Numbered from the stretch's first letter, positions 37,702-49,200 are shown. The stretch: 64,000 bases of DNA from Kofleriaceae bacterium (GCA_020633495.1 JACKDR010000033.1:1-64000), one strand, 5' to 3'. Notes: a model not told the origin generated them from the sequence alone. Translations and numbers: made by a program.

Positions 37702-38000
37702 GCGCGTGTAGCGGATACCCGCCTGCGCGAGCGGTGGGGAGACCGCGGGCCGCCGGGCCCGGGTCCTGCCGCGAGCGCGGGGGGGCGTCCTCCGGCTCAG
37801 ACATCCTCGCGGTGACAAGACCGCGGGCGGTGGGAGTGCCGCGAGCGGTGACGCCGTCGCGTGGTGGCGCGGGCCCGCTGCGGAACTCGCCGTCGGCCGC
37901 CCCCCACACGCTCGCGTCACCCGTGCCGGCGTGGCCTGGCACCACCGCGGTCGGGCACGAAGGGATCGACACCAGCGCGGCGAGCCGATCGAATGGCGGG
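37702..38000. other. non-coding spacer before the transposase remnant
   Basis: About 300 bp without a convincing gene. Short imperfect direct repeats are seen (gcgagcggtgggga, ccgcgagcggtgacg, gaccgcgggc twice). They may be remains of the inserted element's end, but no clear terminal inverted repeat is found. Confidence 0.4.
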
Positions 38001-38291
38001 GTGAAGGCCTCCCGTCCGTACGCGCCGATGCAGTCGTTCCTGTTGCCGCCGTCGCCGCGTGAGTGGCTGCCGGCGTCGCACCTGGTGTACTTCGTCGAGG
38101 GGTTCGTCGCGCGGCTGAACCTGCGGGCGATCGAGGACCGGATCCAGGCCAAGGATCCACGCGGTCCCTCGCCGTACCCGCCGCGGACGATGGTGGCGCT
38201 GCTGCTGTACGGCTACGCGACCGGCGTGTACTCGTCGCGGGGCCTCGAACGCGCCACCGTCGAGGACGTCGCGGTTCGGGTGCTGGCGGCC
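38001..38291 (+). mobile_element. truncated IS1182-like transposase, N-terminal fragment
   Basis: From the GTG at 38001 the frame reads Y-A-P-M-Q-S-F-L-L-P-P-S, W-L-P-A-S-H-L-V-Y-F-V, and then the family motif Y-P-P-R-T-M-V-A-L-L-L-Y-G-Y-A-T-G-V-Y-S-S and E-R-A-T-V-E-D-V-A-V-R-V-L-A. These are the first about 97 residues of IS1182/IS5-type transposases, which are about 450 residues long. Homology stops at 38291, exactly at the stop codon of the oppositely oriented DUF3750 gene. The DDE catalytic domain is absent, so the element is dead. The frame past the break is the antisense of DUF3750. Confidence 0.8.
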
Positions 38292-38966
38292 TCAGCGATC
38301 GTCGAAGCCGATGCGCCCCGGCCCCAGCGGCACGATCAGCGCCGGCGGCCACAGATCGATGCCCAGCGGCAGCCCCAGGATGTGGACCTGGATGCCCTCC
38401 TTGAGGCCGATCCGCAGCCCGAACAGCCACGTCGACAGCTGCACGCCGGTGCCCTCGGTGGTCCACGACACGCCGATGGCGCCGCGGTAGTCCTTGCCGA
38501 TCGCGGTGGCGGCGAGGCTGGCGTGCAGGCCGCAGCGCCGCAGCATGACGTCGACGAACGTGTTGGAGTTGGGGCCCGGCCAGGCGCGGTAGTGCAGCGC
38601 CGCCAGCCACGGCGGCGCCTCGCGCTCCAGGCACGCGATCGCGCGCTCGGCGCGGGCGCCGCGCCACACCGCGTGGACGCGGACGTCGCCACCGCCGCCG
38701 GCGAGATCCTCGAGCGGCGGCGCCTCGCCCGACGCGCCGACCTCCCAGCGCACCCAGCGCGACGAGCCGGCCTCGCGGACCGCGAACCACGGGTGGCGCG
38801 CGATGTGATCGAGCGGCGCGCCGAGCGCGCTCGACGCCACGATCACCGCGGCGTCGTCGCCGCCGGGCGCGACCACCGGCCGGCGCAGCACGACGCACGC
38901 CGAGGTCGCGACGGCCAGCGCGAGCGCCGCCGCGCCGACCCCCACCCCGTGCGCACCGCGGCTCAT
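38292..38966 (-). CDS. DUF3750 family lipoprotein
   Basis: This 224-residue protein has a signal with a lipobox-like A-T-S-A-C (Cys24). The body carries DUF3750 features: H-P-W-F-A-V-R near 58, W-P-G-P-N-S-N-T-F-V-D (about 131-141) and the Gly/Leu-rich I-L-G-L-P-L-G-I-D-L-W-P-P-A. The N-S-N-T-F motif is the conserved heart of the family; its function is not established. It starts 14 nt after the stop of the bpX6-propeller gene and may be cotranscribed with the ternary system. Its last codon lies at the transposase junction, so the original C-terminus could have been altered, although the length is as expected. Confidence 0.75.
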   Translation of the reverse strand: MSRGAHGVGVGAAALALAVATSACVVLRRPVVAPGGDDAAVIVASSALGAPLDHIARHPWFAVREAGSSRWVRWEVGASGEAPPLEDLAGGGGDVRVHAVWRGARAERAIACLEREAPPWLAALHYRAWPGPNSNTFVDVMLRRCGLHASLAATAIGKDYRGAIGVSWTTEGTGVQLSTWLFGLRIGLKEGIQVHILGLPLGIDLWPPALIVPLGPGRIGFDDR

Positions 38967-38980
38967 GCGCCGACGATAGC

Positions 38981-41934
38981 TCACGGCGCCGCGCGCAGGT
39001 CGCGGCGGATCGCGCCGCCGCGCAGATCGACGACGACGGCGCGGCCGCGGTCGTCGCCGGCCAGCAGGCACAGATCGGCGAGCCGGATCGCCGCGGCGTC
39101 GGCGCCCTCGAAGGCCAGCACCGCGATGCGCCGGCGCGCCGGCAGGTACCAGGCCTCGACCACCATGCCCCAGCCGCCGGCGCGCCACGCCAGCGCCGCG
39201 AACCGGCCGCTGGCCACCGCGCGCACCACGTGCGAGGTCGGGCCCAGGACGCCGCTCCACGCGTCGCCCAGCAGCGGCCGCCAGGCGTCGAGCGTGACCA
39301 CCTCGGCGACCTCCGGGGTCTCGAGGAAGTAGCCGACGCGCACGGCGTCGCCGTCCCCGTCGCCGCCGGCCAGCTCCATGCCGGCGCGCAGCCAGGTGCC
39401 GGCGTCGGCGTTGCCCGCGAAGCCGGTCACCAGGTGACGGCCACCAGCCAGCCGCGACCGCAGGGATGGCACCGGCGCCCGCTCGCGCAGCGTGAACCCC
39501 TCGTAGCGCCACAGCTCCACCGAGCCGAGGTCGCCGACCGCGGCCACCCAGCGATCGTCGTCGCGGGCCAGCGCGCTCGCGGTCAGACCGAGGCCGTCGT
39601 CGGGGCCGTCGTCGACGGTGACGCCCCAGCTGGCGCGCCAGCCGTCGTCGAGGGCGTCGATCGCGAGCAGCTGGCCGCCGCGGGCCACCAGCCACAGCCG
39701 GCCGTCGTAGGTCGGCGCCCAGGCGTCGACCGCGGCCTCGCACCACGATCGCGCGGTGCGGGCGGCGAGATCGAGGCGGGCCAGCCGGGTCACGCCGCCG
39801 CGCGGCGCCACCGCGATCGCGCGGGTCCCGGCGTCGGCGACCACCAGCGCGTGCGCCGGCTGATCCCAGGCGGCGACGACGCGGCCGTCGCGGCCGTGCA
39901 GCCGCACGCCGAGCTCGCCGAGCGCGACCAGGACGCGGCCGCCGGGCACGAGCGCGAGGTCGTGGACCGCGGCGGTGCCGGCGTCGGCGCGGTCCCAGCG
40001 CCGCATCATCGGGGCGCGGCGGTCGACCAGCGCCGGCGGCCGCGGCACCGCGCCCAGCGCCGGCAGATCGGCGCGCAGCGCCGCGTCGGCGGCGAGCCGG
40101 ACCAGGCGCGGCAGCAGCACCGCCGGCTCGCCGTCGACGCCGCGGCCGACGTCGCCGACCATCGCGCGCGCACCGCCGGGCGCGCCAGCGCCGCCGCCTC
40201 GGGCCCCGGGCCCAGCGTGGTCAGCGCGGTCGCGGCGGCGATGCGCTCGGCGAGGCCCTCGTCGTCGACGCGCTCGAACAGCGCGACCGCGGCGTCGCGG
40301 GCGTCGGCGAAGCGCGCCGGCTCGAGCTCGGCGCGCAGGATCGACAGCCGCGCCGCCGCGACCCCGCCGCCGGCGATGCCCAGCGCGATCCACGCCGGCA
40401 CCTCGTCGGGGCGGGGCTCGAGCCGGCGCACGACGTCGACCGCGGCGGCGTAGCTGCCGGCCTCGGCGAGCGCGCGCGCCCACAGCCAGCGGCGCGCAGC
40501 GCCAGGGCCAGGGCCGGCTCGCGGTGGGCGCGCGCCACCGCGTCGGCGAAGGTGCCGGTGCGCCACGCCAGCTGGGCGGCGCGCGCGGGCTCGCCGGCGA
40601 GGAACCACTGCCGCACCACCAGCGCGGGGTCGAGGCCGCGGGCCTCGGCGAGCTCGGCGGCGAGCCAGGCCCGACCGTGGCGCTCGAGCAGCGCGACCGC
40701 CGCCGCCGGATCGACGAGCAGATCGGCGACCACGAACGCGGCCTCCTCGACGCGCCCCTCGCGCAGCAGCCGCTGCCGCGCCGCCTCGTAGCGGTCGCGC
40801 AGCAGCCGGATGGCGTCGAGCGCGACCGGGATGGCGGCGCCGCCGCCGGCGCCCGCCATCGACGGGGTCAGCGCGTCGCGCCGCGCCGGCAGCCCCAGCG
40901 CCAGCTCCGACGGGCCGCCGCCGCCGCCGCCCAGCGGCACCGCGCGGCGGCGCAGCGCCTCGTCGAGGTCGCCGCGATCGAACAGCTCCAGGGTCTCGCG
41001 CAGGTAGGCGGCGTGGCGGCGCCCGATGGCGCGGCCCAGCGAGCTCTTCCACAGCGCCAGCGCCAGGCGCGCCTGCAGCCGGTCGACGAGGCCGCGCCGC
41101 GGCGGCGCCAGGCCCGATGCCGCCAGGCCACGACCGCGCCGCGCCACCGTGCCGGTGACCGCCGCCGGCGCCAGCGCGGTCGCGCCGCCCGCGCCGCGGC
41201 CAGCCCCAGGCGGCAGCGCGCGGCGGCGGCCGCCGCCCCGAGCCACCGGCGCAGCCGCGCCCACACCCCTGGACGGGCGACGTCCGGCGCACCGGACGTC
41301 CTGGCCGCGGCCCCAGGCCCGGCCTGCCGTCGCCGCCACGCGCCCCGCCGCGCCGCCAGCCACGCCGTCGGCCACGCCGCCGTCCTCGGTCCGCTCCCCG
41401 ACAGCGCCCGCGCCAGGGCCTGGGCCGCCCCTGGTCAGCTCGCCGCGCGCCGCGCCGACACCGAGCGCGGCGCGGACGTCGACCGCCGGGGCCGCCACCG
41501 CCGCCGCCGGCGGCGCCGCCAGCGCCGCGACCTCGGCGATCTCGACCGCACCGAGGTCGAGCCACGCCGCCGGGTCCACCGGCTCGGCGCCGCCAGGCGG
41601 CACCACCACAGCCTCGCCATCGCGGCCGACGATCAGCGCGCCCGGCCCCGGCGCCAGGGCCTCGACCTCGGCCGGGCGCAGCGGCACCGCGCTGAGCACG
41701 CCGCCGATCGCCACCAGCGGCGCGCCCAGGCGCCGCCGCGACCTGCAGGCGTCGCGCCACCGGCAGCAGGACCGCCCAGCCGTCGCCGAGCCGGCGCACC
41801 TGGGCGCCCGGCTGCCAGGCCGCGACCACCTGGCGCCGCGCCTCGAGGTCACCGAGCCCGGCGCCGTCGAAGATCAGCCCGACCGCCACCACCGAGCCGC
41901 GGTGGCCGAGAGCCGCGCGCGGCCGCGCGGTCAC
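38981..41934 (-). CDS. bpX6 domain - helical solenoid - beta-propeller protein of a MoxR-vWA-propeller system (frame-disrupted)
   Basis: The start is GTG at 41934, overlapping the upstream stop (GTGA). The N-terminal 110 residues carry bpX6-like features (A-R-R-Q-V-V-A-A-W-Q-P-G-A; G-A-P-L-V-A-I-G-G-V-L-S-A-V-P-L; L-A-P-G-P-G-A-L-I-V). A Gly/Ala/Pro linker, a helical repeat region (about 41050-40070: L-R-E-G-R-V-E-E-A-A-F-V-V-A-D-L-L) and a C-terminal beta-propeller (from about 40010: L-V-A-L-G-E-L-G-V-R-L; W-L-V-A-R-G-G-Q-L) follow. The reading changes frame near 41735, 40495 and 40165, so no single frame covers it; the full product would be about 985 residues. In known systems the propeller is thought to hold the target while ATPase and vWA parts assemble. 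Confidence 0.7.
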
Positions 41935-43755
41935 GCCGGCTCCTCGGCGGCGCGCAGCACCACCGCCGCCGCGTGCGCCAGCGAGTACACGACCACGTCG
42001 CCGGCCGGCGTCGCCCACGCCACCAGCGGCAGCCGGGCCGCGCACGCCACCGCGACCAGCGCGCCGCCGGCCCGCGGCAGCAGGGCGCGGCGGTCGCGGT
42101 GCTGCAGCGCCAGCCGGCGACCGTCGTCGGCCTCGACGACCAGCGCCGGGTCACCACCGAGGACCGCGACGCCGTGCACCGGCGTGGTCGCGGCGATCGC
42201 GGCGACGCCGAGGTCGGCGCCGACGACGTCCCAGCGACCGTCGTCGACGCGCACCGCGACCGGGCCCCACCCGGTCGCGGCCGGCAGCGCGAAGCCGAAG
42301 CGCACGCCGGGATCGTCGTCGGCGGCGCCCGCCGGCCGCGCGATCGTCGCGACCCGGCCCAGCCCGCCGCGGCCGAAGGTGGCGACCTCGACCCGGTCGC
42401 CGCGATCGATCGCCAGCAGCAGGCCGCTGGCGGTGACGCGCGCGTCGACCACCGCGCCGGCGCGGCCGTCGTCGGCGGGCGCGACCGGGCGCGGCGCGAC
42501 CTCGGAGACCCACCGGGTGTGCTCGCCCAGATCGGCGAGCCACAGCCGCCCAGCCGCGACGAAGACGACGCGGCGCCGGCCGGGCCCCAGCCCAGCGGCG
42601 CGCACGCCGCCGGCCGCCGAGGCGGCGCGCCGAGGTCGCGCAGGCTGTCGCCGGGCATGCGCAGGCGGATCGCGCGGCCGCCGACCATGGGGTCGCGCAG
42701 CCACAGCGTCCCGGTCGCGGCGTCGGCGACGGTGATCAGGATCGCCGAGCGCCGCCGCCGCCCGAACGCCAGCAGCGCCTCGCCGGCCGGCGCCGCGATC
42801 GCGCGCGGATCGGCGGCCGCCTCGCCGGGCGAGCCCGGCACCGACCAGATCTCGACGCCGTGGCGGCGACGGACCGCGAGCTTGCGATCGCCGGGCAGGA
42901 ACCACAGCGCCTGCACCGGCGCCGCCGGCGCCGCCGCCACCCGGATCGCCGGGGCCCGCAGCGACGCGAACGGATCGCGCAGCAGGTGGGCGCAGACCTC
43001 GGCGGCCGGCAGCGGCAGCCGCACCGTCGCGGGCCGGCGCGGGTGCCCGGGCGCCGCGACGATCGTGACGTCGACCGCGCGCACGCCGGGCTCGACCCGC
43101 TCGCGCACGACGATCGCGCCGCCGCGGTGCGCGCGCGAGCCAGGGCCTCGACCTCAGGGCCCCCGACGAGCCACAGGTCGTCGGCGGTCGACGCCAGTTC
43201 GGCGGCACGCCACGCCGCGACCTCGGCGGCGCCGGCGGTGTGGGCGGTGCGCGCGGCCACCAGCCGCACCACGCCAGCGCGATCGACGCCGTCGACGGCG
43301 CCGTCGCCGGGCCGCTCGAGCACGCCCCACCGCAGCGTCGCGCCGGCGGCAGCCGCGCGCCGCCCCAGCACCAGCAGCGCGGCCAGGTGGACCAGGCGCG
43401 GCGCGCCCAGCTGCGCCGGCCCCGCCGACAGCAGCGCCAGCGTCCGGCGCCGCGCCGGCGGCCGCCGGTGGGCGCGGGCCACGAACAGGTGCTCGCCGCC
43501 GGCGGCGCGGCGGAGGAACTCGTCGGGCAGCTCGTCGGCGAGCGCCCACTCGCTGAGCAGCAGGCGCTCGTAGCCGCCCCGGCGGGTCAGGCCGTCGACG
43601 CCGTCGGGCTCGCCCGCGCCGTCGCGCCCGGTCGCCGTCAGGGGTCCCGATCGCGAGCGCCAGCGGGCCAGCCACGGCGCCAGCGCCGCCACCGCGTCCT
43701 CAGGCAGCGCCAGCGCGCGCGCCCACGCCAGCACCGGCGACGGCCACGCGGTCAC
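41931..43755 (-). CDS. vWA-like plus beta-propeller protein of the MoxR-vWA-propeller system (frame-disrupted)
   Basis: The start is GTG at 43755 (overlap GTGA with the upstream gene). The N-terminal part shows the ternary-system vWA signature: G-G-Y-E-R-L-L-L-S-E-W-A-L-A, E-F-L-R-R-A, and G-P-A-Q-L-G-A-P-R-L-V-H-L-A-A-L-L. At the usual metal-site position it has S-A-G-P-A-Q, so a normal DxSxS MIDAS is absent. From about 43100 a beta-propeller follows (A-P-V-Q-A-L-W-F-L-P-G-D-R-K-L-A-V; D-S-L-R-D-L-G; V-F-V-A-A-G-R-L-W-L-A-D; V-V-V-Y-S-L-A-H). Frame changes occur near 43135 and 42595. The full length would be about 608 residues. Confidence 0.72.
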
Positions 43756-44230
43756 CGCGGCGCCTCCGGCGGTGCCGCCGCGCCGTCGGCCCACGCCGCG
43801 ACGCGCGCCCGGTCAGTCAGGGCGACGCGCCGCGCCCAGCGCCACCGCCGCGGCGATCCGGCCGTCGTCGACCACCACCGCCAGCACGCCGGTCGCGGCG
43901 CCGCCGAAGCCGCGCCCGCAGCGCCCGCTCGACCAGCGCCGGCGGCGCGTCGGGCGCCAGCGTCGTCGGCACCAGCAGCGACGGCGCCGCCAGGTCGCGA
44001 CCCAGGTAGGCGACGCCGTCGACCCACGGCAGGCGCGCCGCGTCGCCGACCACCGCCAGCACCGGCGCGCCACCGACGGTGCCGGCGACGACCTCGAGCG
44101 CGGCCAGCGCGGCGTCGTCGAGCGCGGCGAGGCGGCGCGCCAGGCCAGGCCACCGCGCCGCGCCCGATCGCGGCGCGCGGCGGCAGCGGCTCGGCGCGCG
44201 ACCGCCACCGCACCGGCACCGCCGGCGCGG

Positions 44231-44234
<4 letters not shown>
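43752..44234 (-). CDS. bpX5-like small protein of the MoxR-vWA-propeller system (frame-disrupted)
   Basis: It starts with GTG at 44234 (4-nt overlap with MoxR) and stops at 43752 (4-nt overlap with the vWA gene). The true sequence moves through three frames (changes near 44145, 43925 and 43835), and the last returns to the first frame. Its diagnostic block is R-L-P-W-V-D-G-V-A-Y-L-G-R-D-L-A-A-P followed by L-L-V-P-T-T-L, the bpX5 hallmark. The opening frame gives W-R-S-R-A-E-P-L-P-P. It is about 160 residues long and lies between the ATPase and vWA genes. The role in known systems is unproven; it probably adapts the ATPase to the vWA/propeller partner. Confidence 0.68.
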
Positions 44235-45405
<1,171 letters not shown>

Positions 45406-45517
45406 CGCCCCAGCATACCCGGGCCTCGGGCGCCGGCCGGGCCCCGACGGCGCCCCGGACCCGATCGGGGCCCCGACAAACTTGCTCGACACGGCCGGGC
45501 GCGTCACGTTCGGGGGG

Positions 45518-46828
45518 ATGACCTTCTCGCGCCGCCGCTTCCTCCAGTTGACCGCCGCCGGCCTGGCCTCGGCCCCGCTGTACGCCGCCGCCAAGGCCGG
45601 CGACGGCAAGCAGAAGATCAAGGTCAAGAACGGCGAGAAGGACCCCGCCCGCGACCCCTACGGCATCAAGAACCGCAAGGCGACCCTGCCCGACTGGGAC
45701 GGCTCGACCAGCTCGGCGTCGGTGCCGGGCTCGATGCGGATGTTCCGCGGCAACCTCTCGCACACGTACTACGGCTCGGGCACGGTGCCGAGCAACCCGA
45801 CGCTGAAGTGGAAGTTCCGCATGTCGGACCTCGCCACGCTCAAGCACGGCAAGCCGGTGACCTGGCAGGGCACCGGGTGGACCGGCCAGGCCCTCAAGTA
45901 CGGCGACTACGTCTTCGTCGGCTCGACCGGCGGCCACTTCCACTGCTTCGAGGCCTACACCGGCGAGCTGGTGTGGGTGTACCGGGCCCAGCGCATGTTC
46001 AAGGGCTCGCCGTCGCTCTACAAGAACCGCATCTACGTCCCCAACGTCGACAACCACCTGCGCTGCCTCGACGCCGCCACCGGCGACGTCATCTGGGACT
46101 GGGCCGGCCCCCACGACATGGACAGCTCGCCGCGCATCTACGACGGCATGGTCTACGTCGGCGGCGAGGACGGCAACCTCAAGTGCTTCGACGCCGAGAC
46201 CGGCGACCTCAAGTGGAAGGAGGTCTACGGCGTCGGCGAGGGCGAGAAGCCGGGCTCGGGCGGCATCGAGAGCTCGCTGGCGATCGTCGACGGCATCGCC
46301 TACTTCGGCCACCTCGACGGCCACGTCCGCGCCTACGACCTCGCGGCCCGCAAGCTGGTGTGGAAGGCCGAGACCGGCGGCGACACCGACTGCTCGCCGC
46401 TGATCGTCGGCGACCGCCTGTTCATCGGCGCCGAGGAGGGCAAGCCCAACTATCACTGCTTCGACCGCAAGACCGGCAAGGAGCTGTGGTCGATGAACAT
46501 GCCGTCGGGCTGCTGGTCGACCGCGGCCGCGTGGAACGACACGATCATCGTCGGCGGCAACAACGGCAAGCTGTACTGCCTCGATCAGGCCACCGGCAAG
46601 GAGAAGTGGGTCTACAAGTCCGGCGCCGGCATCTGGTCGTCGCCGTCGGTGGTCGACGGCAAGGCGCTGTTCGGCTCCTACGACCGGTACTACCGCATGG
46701 TCGACGCCGAGACCGGCGAGGAGCTGTGGAAGTACGACATGGGCGATCGCAGCCACTCCGGCGCCGCGGTCGAGGACGGCCACATCTGGGTCGGCAGCGC
46801 GTCGGGCTGGTTCTACTGCTTCGGCTGA
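45518..46828 (+). CDS. Tat-exported PQQ-type beta-propeller protein
   Basis: This 436-residue protein has a twin-arginine signal (S-R-R-R-F-L-Q-L-T-A-A-G-L) and a run of PQQ/YWTD-like propeller blades from about residue 90 to the end. Each blade carries a D-A-x-T-G-x-x-x-W-x-y motif (L-D-A-A-T-G-D-V-I-W-D-W; F-D-A-E-T-G-D-L-K-W-K; V-D-A-E-T-G-E-E-L-W-K-Y), seven or eight in all. It resembles BamB or outer-membrane PQQ-binding proteins, but there is no lipobox and the Tat signal suggests export after folding, possibly with a bound cofactor. GGGGGG precedes the ATG at 45518. It is divergent from the MoxR operon. Enzyme activity is not evident. Confidence 0.88.
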   Translation: MTFSRRRFLQLTAAGLASAPLYAAAKAGDGKQKIKVKNGEKDPARDPYGIKNRKATLPDWDGSTSSASVPGSMRMFRGNLSHTYYGSGTVPSNPTLKWKFRMSDLATLKHGKPVTWQGTGWTGQALKYGDYVFVGSTGGHFHCFEAYTGELVWVYRAQRMFKGSPSLYKNRIYVPNVDNHLRCLDAATGDVIWDWAGPHDMDSSPRIYDGMVYVGGEDGNLKCFDAETGDLKWKEVYGVGEGEKPGSGGIESSLAIVDGIAYFGHLDGHVRAYDLAARKLVWKAETGGDTDCSPLIVGDRLFIGAEEGKPNYHCFDRKTGKELWSMNMPSGCWSTAAAWNDTIIVGGNNGKLYCLDQATGKEKWVYKSGAGIWSSPSVVDGKALFGSYDRYYRMVDAETGEELWKYDMGDRSHSGAAVEDGHIWVGSASGWFYCFG

Positions 46829-46892
46829 GGCGGGGCTCGCTCGCCGAGCCGACGGGTTTGACCGCTCGATCGGGCGGTGGCACGCTGCGCCG

Positions 46893-48608
46893 GTGACCAC
46901 GCCCGAGGCGCTGCACGAGCACGCGGTCGCCGCGCTGCAGGGCGGGCGCCCCGACGAGGCGGTCGCGCTGCTCGAGCAGGCGCGCGCCGCCGGCCTCGAC
47001 GATCCCGCGATCGACGCCACGCTCGGGCTCGCGTTGCACCACCTGGGGCGCCTCGACGACGCCGCCGCCGCGCACCGCCGCGCGATCGCCGCGGCCCGCG
47101 CCCAGCTCGCCGCCACCTGCTACAACCTCGGCACCGTGCTGGTCACCGCCGGCCGGCTCGACGACGCCGCCGCCGCGTTCGACGACGCGCTGGCGGCGCG
47201 GCCCGACTTCGCGCTCGCCCACAACAACCTGGGCATGGTGCGGCAGCGGCAGGGGCGCCTCGCCGACGCCGAGCGCAGCTACCGTGCCGCGCTCGCCGCC
47301 GCCCCCGACGACCCCACGGTCCACCACAACCTGGCGTCGGCGCGGTGCGCGCTCGGCGACCTCGACGGCGCCGCCGCCGGGTTCGGCGCCGCGCTCGACC
47401 TCGACCCCGGCTTCGCCCGCGCCGCCTGCGGCCTGGGCGCGGTCCTGACCCGGCTGGGTCGCCGCGACGACGCGATCGCGGCGTGCCGCCGCGCCCTCGC
47501 GCTCGAGCCCGACCTCGCCGAGGCCCACCGCCACCTCGCGACCGCGCTGGTCGACGCCGACCCGGCGGCCGCGCTCGCCGCGGCGACGCGCGCGGTCGAG
47601 CTGGCCCCCGACGAGCCCGACGGCCACGAGACCCTGGCGGCGGCCCGGGTCGCCGGCGGCGACCTCGCCGGCGCGATCGACGCGTTCGGCCGCGCCGCCG
47701 CGCTGGCGCCGGACCGCGCCCTGCCCTGCTACAACGCCGGCGTCCTGCTCGATCGCTGCGGCCGCTTCGAGGAGGCGATCGCCGCCCTCGAGGTCGCGCT
47801 GGCCCGCGCGCCCTCGCACGACGACGCGCTGGTCGCGCTGGCCGGCGCGCAGCACCACCTGGGCCGGCGCGACGACGCGATCGCGACCTGGCGGCGGGTC
47901 CTGGCCCGGCGCCCCGACGATCCGGGCGCGCGCCACATGCTGGCCGCGCTGACCGGCGCCAGCCGCCACGCGCCGCCGCCCGGCTACGTCGCGGCGATGT
48001 TCGACGCCTACGCGCCGCGCTTCGACGACCACCTGGTCGGCACCCTCGCCTACCGCGGCCCGGCGCTGCTGCGCGACGCCGTCGCCGCCGGCGCGCCCTA
48101 CCCGCGCGCCGTCGATCTCGGCTGCGGCACCGGCCTGTGCGGCGAGGCGGTCGCGCCCTTGTGCGGCACGCTCGACGGCGTCGACCTGTCGCCGGCGATG
48201 GTCGCGCGCGCCGTCGCGCGCGGCGTCTATGCCCGGGTCGACGTCGGCGACGTCGTCGCCTGGCTCGCCGGCGCCACCGACGCCGCGCCCTACGACGTCG
48301 CGATCGCCGGCGACGTGCTCATCTATCTCGGCGACCTCGCGCCGCTGTTCGCGGCGCTGCGGCCGCGGCTGCGCGCCGGCGCCACCTTCGCGTTCACGGT
48401 CGAGCGCGCCGACGACGCGCCCGCGGGCGGCGACGCCGCGACCGACCACGAGCTGCGGCCCACCGGCCGCTGGCGCCACGCTCCCGGCTACCTGCGCCGC
48501 CTCGCCGCCGCCCACGGCTTCGTGGTCGAGGCGATGACCCCGGCCGAGCTGCGCCGCGAGCACCACGACGAGGTCGCGGGCCTGATCGTCGTGCTCCGCG
48601 CGGCGTGA
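46893..48608 (+). CDS. TPR-repeat SAM-dependent methyltransferase
   Basis: This 571-residue protein starts with GTG and has about ten TPR units over residues 1-350 (regular A-x-x-N-L-G-x-x-x-x-x-G-R-L-x-x-A). A class I methyltransferase domain follows (about 375-571: V-D-L-G-C-G-T-G-L-C-G-E-A-V, G-V-D-L-S-P-A-M-V, I-A-G-D-V-L-I-Y-L-G-D-L). This fusion is common in proteobacteria; the TPRs are thought to bind a protein substrate or partner. The acceptor is unknown. It starts 64 nt after the PQQ propeller gene and may be cotranscribed. No frame problems. Confidence 0.93.
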   Translation: MTTPEALHEHAVAALQGGRPDEAVALLEQARAAGLDDPAIDATLGLALHHLGRLDDAAAAHRRAIAAARAQLAATCYNLGTVLVTAGRLDDAAAAFDDALAARPDFALAHNNLGMVRQRQGRLADAERSYRAALAAAPDDPTVHHNLASARCALGDLDGAAAGFGAALDLDPGFARAACGLGAVLTRLGRRDDAIAACRRALALEPDLAEAHRHLATALVDADPAAALAAATRAVELAPDEPDGHETLAAARVAGGDLAGAIDAFGRAAALAPDRALPCYNAGVLLDRCGRFEEAIAALEVALARAPSHDDALVALAGAQHHLGRRDDAIATWRRVLARRPDDPGARHMLAALTGASRHAPPPGYVAAMFDAYAPRFDDHLVGTLAYRGPALLRDAVAAGAPYPRAVDLGCGTGLCGEAVAPLCGTLDGVDLSPAMVARAVARGVYARVDVGDVVAWLAGATDAAPYDVAIAGDVLIYLGDLAPLFAALRPRLRAGATFAFTVERADDAPAGGDAATDHELRPTGRWRHAPGYLRRLAAAHGFVVEAMTPAELRREHHDEVAGLIVVLRAA

Positions 48609-48621
48609 CCGCCGGCGGCGC

Positions 48622-49200
48622 CTACCAGACCTGGAACGACGCCGGGGCGCCGCCCAGGGGCAGCACCGCGACCCGGGCCAGGCGCTGGCTGCGCCCGGTC
48701 AGGTAGATCGTCATGCCCTGGCAGGAGCCGTCGGCGAAGCAGTCGATCTCGACGACGTCGCTGGCGCCGACGGTGGTATCGGGGGAGGTCCCGTCGGCCA
48801 GCTCGGCGCGCGGGCTCCAGCCGGACAGGGTGACGCCCCGGCCCAGGGTCTTGTGGGCGATGAGCTGCCAGGTGCCGTTGTCCGACGGCTGCGGATCCTC
48901 GGCCAGCTGCTCGACCGCGACGTCGATCAGGCCGTCGCTGGTGGTGGTCAGCAGCACCCGGGTGCGGGCCAGCGTGCCCAGCCGGGCCGCGACGTCGGGG
49001 CGCACCGAGCCACCCTCGACCGCCTTGCGGGCGGCCTGCCGGACCAGGCTGGCGGTGGTCTCCGCGGCGTCGTACGGCCGCGGCTTGTTCTGCAGCGTGT
49101 AGACCGCCAGGCCCAGCAGGACCCCGACCATCGCGACCACGATCATCAGCTCGATCAGCGTGAAGCCGCTGCCGCGGCGGGCGCGCCGGGTCCGCCTCAT
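48622..49200 (-). CDS. fimT: type IV minor pilin, GspH/FimT type
   Basis: This 192-residue protein has a basic leader and prepilin peptidase site G-S-G-F-T-L-I-E-L-M-I-V-V (cleavage before Phe13, Glu at +5). The hydrophobic spine is followed by a C-terminal globular domain with V-D-V-A-V-E-Q-L and two cysteines (C-F-A-D-G-S-C). It is the last gene of the minor-pilin operon; the ATG at 49200 overlaps the pilW stop (ATGA). Minor pilins prime pilus assembly with PilY1 at the tip. Confidence 0.88.
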   Translation of the reverse strand: MRRTRRARRGSGFTLIELMIVVAMVGVLLGLAVYTLQNKPRPYDAAETTASLVRQAARKAVEGGSVRPDVAARLGTLARTRVLLTTTSDGLIDVAVEQLAEDPQPSDNGTWQLIAHKTLGRGVTLSGWSPRAELADGTSPDTTVGASDVVEIDCFADGSCQGMTIYLTGRSQRLARVAVLPLGGAPASFQVW

